DNA from: Methanoregula sp. UBA471
Lineage (GTDB): Archaea; Halobacteriota; Methanomicrobia; Methanomicrobiales; Methanospirillaceae
Assembly: GCA_002495065.1 (NCBI GenBank)
Contig: DADT01000049.1
Span: forward strand, 1 to 27,202
Length of the DNA stretch: 27,202 nucleotides
Direction: 5' to 3'
Under the pieces are notes generated by a model. It saw only the letters and a list, made by a program, of their open reading frames with translations, made no database searches and was not told the origin of the DNA. The position numbers and the translations under genes were made by a program. Shown here in pieces: positions 23,195 through 27,202 of this stretch (the stretch's first letter is position 1; each line of letters begins with the position of its first letter).

Positions 23195-24325
23195 TCATGG
23201 AATGATTTCGCACCCGTTGAATTTTTCATGGGAAAAATCTGCAGGACTAATCACCCCCTTGGCAATAAGTTTTTTTATGCGGGGAAGTTCCTTAGTCAGG
23301 CCGAAAAAAAGATTTTCTATCGTAGTACAGATTATCCGGCGCTCATCTTCCGTCCATGGCTTTGTGATGTTTGAATAGAGGCACCTGCCCCCGCAGAATC
23401 CGAAGAGTGAACAATCCGTGCATTCCCCGTTTATGGTGATGACTGCAAGATCCAGCGGGTCAGCGTCCCGTATATGGCCGACGTAATATTGCGACATACC
23501 CGCCATCACAGGGCATGGAGCGATGTGCCCGTCAGTCATTATGCTGTAGTTGGCATAACCCGACCCGCACCTCAGACGGGTCTTGCGCCCAAGGAGCAGA
23601 TCTTCCGTCGGATCGAGGAATGGATACCAGCGCAGCACCTCAGCGTCATCCTCCATATGGTCAACCCAGTCTGTAATGAGACAGAGGATGCCTGGATTGT
23701 AGCTCTTCCTGACCCAGTCAGTAAATCGGCGCCGGGAAAAATCATTGGCAAAATTAGCATCCAGTTGCCAGTGAATCGAGAAAAAGGAATGATCCGGGTT
23801 GTTAGACAGCCAGCTGACGGCATCTGCAATATCCGTGCTCTCGGTCACCGTCATGCGGGCAATGAGCTCCCGGTTATATCCATTCAGACAGATTTTTTTA
23901 ATATTCTCCATTACTTTCCGGTATGTTCCAACACCCCGGTTTGCATCTGTGAGCTCCTCCCGCCCGTCAAGAGAAACAAGGATTGTTGAAAAATGGCTGA
24001 TGATTTCCGGAGTAAGTCTGTCAAGGAGGAGACCGTTCGTCTGAATCATGAACTGTTTCACGGGTGCCTCCCGGACAATCCTGTCGATAAGATCCGCCCG
24101 CAGAAGAGGTTCTCCTCCGTAGAAGGTAAGCTTGGGGGCAGGATCTTTTTGCAGGAAACTATAGAGCAGGTCCAGACTGAAGTTCAATTCAGGAGGAAGA
24201 AGGGGATCGATTTCTATCTGTGGAAGCCTTTCGTCCTTAATCTCATCCATGTTCTCAAAAGCCCGTGCCCGGCAGTAGCTGCAGCAGAGGTTGCAGTCGT
24301 CGGTGAGGATGAGGTGGTAGTACAA
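23195..24325 (-). CDS. Radical SAM/SPASM domain enzyme, probably peptide- or protein-modifying
   Basis: A 376-residue radical SAM enzyme. C11, C15 and C18 (CX3CX2C) hold the SAM-binding [4Fe-4S] cluster, GGEP is at 70-73, and MIQTNG at 93-98. The C-terminal SPASM region has C253, C271, C302, C305, C311, C315 and C333, enough for auxiliary Fe-S clusters. Enzymes of this type mature peptides or proteins. The N terminus MYYHLILT recalls a methanogen subfamily annotated as putative peptide-modifying, but I cannot confirm membership. The start is TTG at 24325 because a stop lies four codons upstream; GTGATGG is well placed as SD. Confidence 0.9.
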   Translation of the reverse strand: MYYHLILTDDCNLCCSYCRARAFENMDEIKDERLPQIEIDPLLPPELNFSLDLLYSFLQKDPAPKLTFYGGEPLLRADLIDRIVREAPVKQFMIQTNGLLLDRLTPEIISHFSTILVSLDGREELTDANRGVGTYRKVMENIKKICLNGYNRELIARMTVTESTDIADAVSWLSNNPDHSFFSIHWQLDANFANDFSRRRFTDWVRKSYNPGILCLITDWVDHMEDDAEVLRWYPFLDPTEDLLLGRKTRLRCGSGYANYSIMTDGHIAPCPVMAGMSQYYVGHIRDADPLDLAVITINGECTDCSLFGFCGGRCLYSNITKPWTEDERRIICTTIENLFFGLTKELPRIKKLIAKGVISPADFSHEKFNGCEIIP

Positions 24326-24847
24326 GAAACCATCACATTATGAAACGCGACAGACGATAAATGAGGAGGATGCGGTTCTTATGTAATACCAGCCCAGAAA
24401 ATTTCAGTAAAAATTTCATGGACAGTATAGGCACTCCATAAACTAAGGGATATCAGCGTGTCGTTATAATCCTCTGGATCAACGAGGGAATGAAGGCATT
24501 TGAGTTATAAACTATACCGGCGGTTCATCTCCTCTATCCGGTTGAACGAAATGTACTGCTCTGACCCCCGGATCGCTCCCTTTCCCGTGCCTGGTGAAAA
24601 ATGCGCTTTTCCTTTTTGCTGGATTAATGACTCAATTGCTGATTATAACTGAAATTTGACCGATATAGCCAAAAAAGGGCGATTTAAACGCGATTCTAAT
24701 CGGCCTTAATAGTGTGTCACAATATCCAAAATACCCTCAAAATTTTGGTAAAAATTCAGATTTCGACGGACATCCGACGGAAACCTTTTATATAATCAGG
24801 CGTTAACTCTCATTATCAAAACCCGATAGAGGTTTTGAGGTGTCTAA
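24326..24847. other. Intergenic region between the divergent radical SAM and 71-residue protein genes
   Basis: The 522-base gap has a minus-strand TATA-like box (CATTTATCG, about 24354-24362) for the radical SAM gene and a strong plus-strand promoter at 24786-24795. A 26-codon open frame, ATG at 24361 to TAA at 24441, begins MRRMRFLCN and has no SD of its own. CGATT/AATCG palindromic sequence lies at about 24690-24701. I see no recognisable gene. Confidence 0.5.
24764..24842 (+). promoter_or_regulatory. Strong promoter with tandem operator-like repeat
   Basis: CGACGGA occurs at 24764-24770 and 24775-24781, 11 bp apart, directly before the TATA box TTTTATATAA (24786-24795). Transcription should start near 24818, leaving a leader of about 30 bases. 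GAGGTG at 24837-24842 is an excellent SD five bases before the ATG. The layout predicts high and regulated expression. Confidence 0.65.
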
Positions 24848-25063
24848 ATGGGAAGCAAAATTGGAAAAGAAAAGATTCAACGTGAAAAGGGATACCTTTA
24901 CTTCATTGGAAAAGACGGCTATGTTTGGGCTGCCCCGATGAAGCACAACAAGACCGGCAAGAAGAAGAAAGTCGGCACTGAAAAGATCGCAAAAGAATCC
25001 GGTTTCATGTACTATGTTGGCAAGGACGGATTCGTCGCGAAAGCCAAGATGAAAAACGCATAA
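24848..25063 (+). CDS. Small basic protein made of two copies of a 25-residue motif
   Basis: I do not recognise a characterised family. The 71 residues comprise repeat 1 (8-32) and repeat 2 (45-69), identical at 14 of 25 positions, with the core G-[YF]-x-Y-x-x-GKDG-[YF]-V, joined by a Lys-rich linker (33-44, HNKTGKKKKVGT). Each repeat would suit a beta-hairpin with GKDG as the turn. The protein is strongly basic and lacks Cys, so nucleic acid or polyanion binding is possible. Promoter and SD strength suggest abundance. It is divergent from the radical SAM gene, and a substrate relation to it is speculative. Confidence 0.85.
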   Translation: MGSKIGKEKIQREKGYLYFIGKDGYVWAAPMKHNKTGKKKKVGTEKIAKESGFMYYVGKDGFVAKAKMKNA

Positions 25064-25406
25064 TTCACTTTTGCTATTGCACGCAGTCCGTCTGCATGCC
25101 GGAAGGCCGGCATCCGGACTGCATATATCTTTACCCCTATCCATCTGACTCACGATCTTGGATGGCGATCTGTTTTTTCCGGATACCAAACATGCTAAAC
25201 CGTTATTGTATTTTGTGAACCGCCCGAACCCGGCACCTGGCAGGAATTCTCCTGAGGCAAAAAAGTGATGCCTTAGGGTGTTTATTTCTGGTCTGATAAC
25301 AGTACGGTTATCCGGGGAAAGAACTATTTCGGTCTCTCCGGGAAATGAATAGTATCAATTCCCAGATTCGTGAACGTCGGAGTGTACTGGCTGGATTAAC
25401 CGGGTC
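25064..25406. other. Intergenic region upstream of the transglutaminase-like gene
   Basis: The gap holds the hairpin at 25083-25122 after the small basic protein gene and a 31-codon open frame from 25345 (entered separately). No clear TATA box is seen for the transglutaminase gene. The rest has no feature that I can support. Confidence 0.5.
25083..25122 (+). terminator. Strong hairpin after the 71-residue protein gene
   Basis: GCAGTCCG (25084-25090 region) pairs with CGGACTGC (25115-25122), and inside it ATGCCGG (25096-25102) pairs with CCGGCAT (25107-25113), with a small internal bulge. It starts about 20 bases after the stop codon. It is followed by AT-rich sequence but not by a long T run, so it may act as a 3'-end stabiliser as well as, or instead of, a terminator. 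Confidence 0.6.
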
Positions 25407-25440
25407 ATGCAAATCTCCGTTATGGGCAAATCAGGTATGA
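25345..25440 (+). CDS. Possible short upstream ORF of 31 codons
   Basis: ATG at 25345 opens a frame beginning MNSINSQIRERRS that ends in TGA at 25438-25440. It overlaps, in another frame, the start of the transglutaminase-like gene. Its stop overlaps an in-frame ATG of that gene at 25437 (ATGA), the usual archaeal coupling arrangement. No known domain and no strong SD are seen, so it may be chance. Confidence 0.25.
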   Translation: MNSINSQIRERRSVLAGLTGSCKSPLWANQV

Positions 25441-26132
25441 CTTCGCTGGTGAATGGTGCATTTACAGAATGGACAGAGGGGCTTGATACCCGCCAGAGTA
25501 TGATCTCGGTTTTTTCACATATCCGCGATATTCCCTACTCGCTGAGGATACCCCAGTCTAATCCCGAGACTTCAACGGAACGGTTACTCGCGGCAGGTAA
25601 AGGATCCTGCGATCCCAAGCACTACCTGCTCGCGGAGATGTTCAGGAAACTGAATTTGCATGTGGTGTATGCAACAATCGCTTTTTTATGGAACGATCAG
25701 GATCTTCACTACCCACCAGAACTTCGGAAACTTGCCAAACGTGTTCCGGTAGCGTACCATCTTGCCTGCCGCGTGCAGGTCGGGTGCCGATGGATACTGG
25801 TAGATGCGACGTGGGATCATCCCCTGGTAAAAGCTGGATTCCCGGTGAATGATCACTGGGATGGGTACTCTGAAATGAGATGGGCTGTGAAACCGCTGAA
25901 CTCTGATGCGCAGACAGCGTTTTGTCACTGTCTGGCAGATGAGCCCGGCTGTGAACAGGACGAGGGTGACTCGCGCTTAACCTACGACGAGAAAGATCAC
26001 TGGCAGGTAGAGGACCGGGCACGTTATAATATTCAAAAGGTTGGATCGCGTACCCCGGATGAAATGATGTGGATGGCCCGCTTTTATAAGGATTTTGATG
26101 AGTGGCTGATTGATGTGCGGAAAGATGAATAA
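25407..26132 (+). CDS. Transglutaminase-like cysteine protease-fold protein
   Basis: A 241-residue soluble protein. The papain-like catalytic triad can be placed at Cys68 (GKGSCDPKHYLLAEMF), His118 (VAYHLACRV) and Asp133 (RWILVDATWD), the classic transglutaminase-core order. Members of this fold in prokaryotes are mostly peptidases or amidases, so cross-linking is not implied. Starts at 25407, 25422 and 25437 are possible; the longest is given, and 25437 would be coupled to the upstream short ORF. No signal peptide is visible. It is convergent with the next gene. Confidence 0.82.
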   Translation: MQISVMGKSGMTSLVNGAFTEWTEGLDTRQSMISVFSHIRDIPYSLRIPQSNPETSTERLLAAGKGSCDPKHYLLAEMFRKLNLHVVYATIAFLWNDQDLHYPPELRKLAKRVPVAYHLACRVQVGCRWILVDATWDHPLVKAGFPVNDHWDGYSEMRWAVKPLNSDAQTAFCHCLADEPGCEQDEGDSRLTYDEKDHWQVEDRARYNIQKVGSRTPDEMMWMARFYKDFDEWLIDVRKDE

Positions 26133-26163
26133 TAGGGGTGACCTTAAATTTTCTCTCTGGTTC

Positions 26164-27063
26164 TTAATAATCCTCCAGCAGGTTCTTACTGTCCTTTATC
26201 TGGAGATTTGCTGCAAGGGTTCTTGCCAGCAAAGGGTTGACTGCCTGAGGCGGGAGTCCGAGTGCTGCGGCGGTTCTTTTTGTAAGTTCCATTAGATCGG
26301 TAATTCCCTCATTGTGTGATGTGAGCACTACTTCGTGGATTATCCGGAGGTACTCAAGACCTTCATTAATTCTTTGGTATGCCGCATCCCCCAGACGGGG
26401 ATCGTCCCACGATGACAAAAGGACCCGTATGCCGGCAACTCCCCGGAGCCTTTTTATCGACTTCACCGACAGTGCGGCATCATCGTAGACCGGCAGGTCT
26501 CCCGCAACCGGAATTGCGTCACCTGAGAAGAGTGCCCGTTCGCTCTGCAGGAGAAGAGAAATCGAACCATTGGAATGGCCCGGGGTATGGAATACGAGCA
26601 TTTCACCAGCCCCTGCCTCATCCGCTTCAATGATATCCCCGTCCACAAGATCGTGATCGACATGTACTGGTCCTCCCAACAGGTCGGTGAACCCGGGCAC
26701 CGGGCGCTCACGGTTCTGGAGATCGATATCCTCAATCCAATTCCTTTCGGCCGGGTGCGCCGCTATACTGCACCCAAATGTCTGCTGAATTGCCCGCGCC
26801 GCTCCTATATGGTCCGGGTGGGAATGTGTCAGTATTACAAGAGCAATTTCTGAGGGATCCCGGCCTGTGGATCGGATATGCTCAAAGATTTGGTTCTCAC
26901 AACCCGCTACACCTGTATCGATAAGGATAATCGTGTCCCCATAGACGACATACGAATACACGAAACGGTCAAAGGTAATCCCAGGTGCGATCGGGATCCT
27001 GAACGAATGCCTGATGGCATGGATAGTGGGGGTGACCTGCAAGATTTTCCTCAAGTAGTGCAA
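26164..27063 (-). CDS. Metallo-beta-lactamase-fold hydrolase
   Basis: A 299-residue MBL-fold protein (or 292 residues from a TTG at 27042). The metal site is seen in THSHPDHIGAA (H80, H82, D84, H85), FHTPGHSNGS for the third His, and LFSGDAI for the bridging Asp. The C-terminal third is helical. The frame has no good ATG; TTG at 27063 is the longest choice, while TTG at 27042 has GAGG seven bases upstream. Glyoxalase II-like or lactonase-like activity is possible, but the substrate cannot be told. A TATA-like AAATATTTTTTAATAAATG region lies at about 27094-27111 on the plus strand complement. Confidence 0.88.
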   Translation of the reverse strand: MHYLRKILQVTPTIHAIRHSFRIPIAPGITFDRFVYSYVVYGDTIILIDTGVAGCENQIFEHIRSTGRDPSEIALVILTHSHPDHIGAARAIQQTFGCSIAAHPAERNWIEDIDLQNRERPVPGFTDLLGGPVHVDHDLVDGDIIEADEAGAGEMLVFHTPGHSNGSISLLLQSERALFSGDAIPVAGDLPVYDDAALSVKSIKRLRGVAGIRVLLSSWDDPRLGDAAYQRINEGLEYLRIIHEVVLTSHNEGITDLMELTKRTAAALGLPPQAVNPLLARTLAANLQIKDSKNLLEDY

Positions 27064-27137
27064 AAACAGTTTTCAGTACAGATTTTCCCTTACATTTATT
27101 AAAAAATATACCGGCACATACCAGTCTTAACCTGATA

Positions 27138-27202
27138 TGGGCCCGTCGTGATTCGAACACGAGATCTTCGCCGTGTGAAGGCGACGTCATAGCCAACTAG
27201 AC
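27138..27202 (-). tRNA. tRNA-Val (anticodon CAC), 5' end beyond the window
   Basis: Read on the minus strand, the sequence gives a D-arm with AGTTGGCTATGACG, anticodon stem TCGCC/GGCGA with loop TTCACAC (anticodon CAC), and T-arm TCGTG-TTCGAAT-CACGA. It ends with CGGGCCC plus discriminator A at 27138; CCA is not encoded. The acceptor 5' strand (expected GGGCCCG) and the following two bases lie outside the window. No intron is seen. Confidence 0.93.

Noticed and set aside
24361..24441. 26-codon open frame next to the radical SAM gene as a possible peptide precursor
   Set aside because: It has no SD or promoter at the right distance, and its composition shows no repeated or Cys/Ser/aromatic core; evidence is too weak for a gene call.
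1..27202. CRISPR array, prophage or complete insertion sequence
   Set aside because: No regularly spaced repeats, cas genes, integrase, transposase or phage structural genes were seen on either strand.

Overview
The window looks like a chromosomal segment of a methanogenic archaeon, most likely of the order Methanomicrobiales (a Methanoregula-like genome is my guess, from the protein sequences and not from a search). The signs are a group II chaperonin (thermosome), a four-subunit pyruvate:ferredoxin oxidoreductase, an archaeal FAD synthetase of the RibL type, a DHPS-like/DUF4346 pterin-family protein, a DUF2284 protein, archaeal TATA boxes about 25 bp before starts, and GGTGA/GAGGTG ribosome binding sites. 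No rRNA, CRISPR array, complete insertion sequence or phage gene is visible.

Layout. 1-2312: thermosome subunit and a protein with two tandem four-Cys modules (+). 2360-5145: por operon on the minus strand, transcribed B-A-G-D with overlapping genes. 5146-5506: gap with a candidate small structured RNA. 5507-7143: a KhtT/KhtU-like cation/proton antiporter pair (+). 7144-11507: a minus-strand run of DUF2284 protein, RibL, JAMM protein, membrane-anchored acetolactate decarboxylase, parvulin, and DHPS-like protein. 11549-13011: PHP phosphoesterase and TruA, coupled by ATGA (+), meeting ArsC tail to tail. 13649-14230: YkgJ-type Cys-cluster protein. 14915-21351: complete tryptophan operon trpEGDCFBA on the minus strand with almost every junction overlapping. 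21962-27063: an accessory-looking part with a four-helix membrane protein, small Cys proteins, a SPASM radical SAM enzyme, a small duplicated-motif protein with a strong promoter, a transglutaminase-like protein and a metallo-beta-lactamase-fold hydrolase. 27138-27202: most of a tRNA-Val(CAC) gene, cut by the window end.

The most interesting non-coding signals surround the trp operon. Before trpE, four TGTACA-like hexamers sit exactly 10 bp apart and overlap the TATA box, which suggests a TrpY-type repressor array. The operon also lies between two related short repeat elements (14258-14503 and 21560-21782). They share termini (GGCTTTGTTGAAA at the left) and a right-hand block of about 74 bp but have different middles. 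The second copy is flanked by an exact direct duplication, as expected for a MITE-like mobile element.

The best candidate for an undescribed system is the radical SAM/SPASM locus at 22604-25063. It holds the modifying enzyme, two small Cys-containing proteins downstream on the same strand, and a divergent 71-residue protein made of two copies of one 25-residue motif behind a strong promoter with a tandem operator-like repeat. Its assignment as a peptide-modification system is inference.
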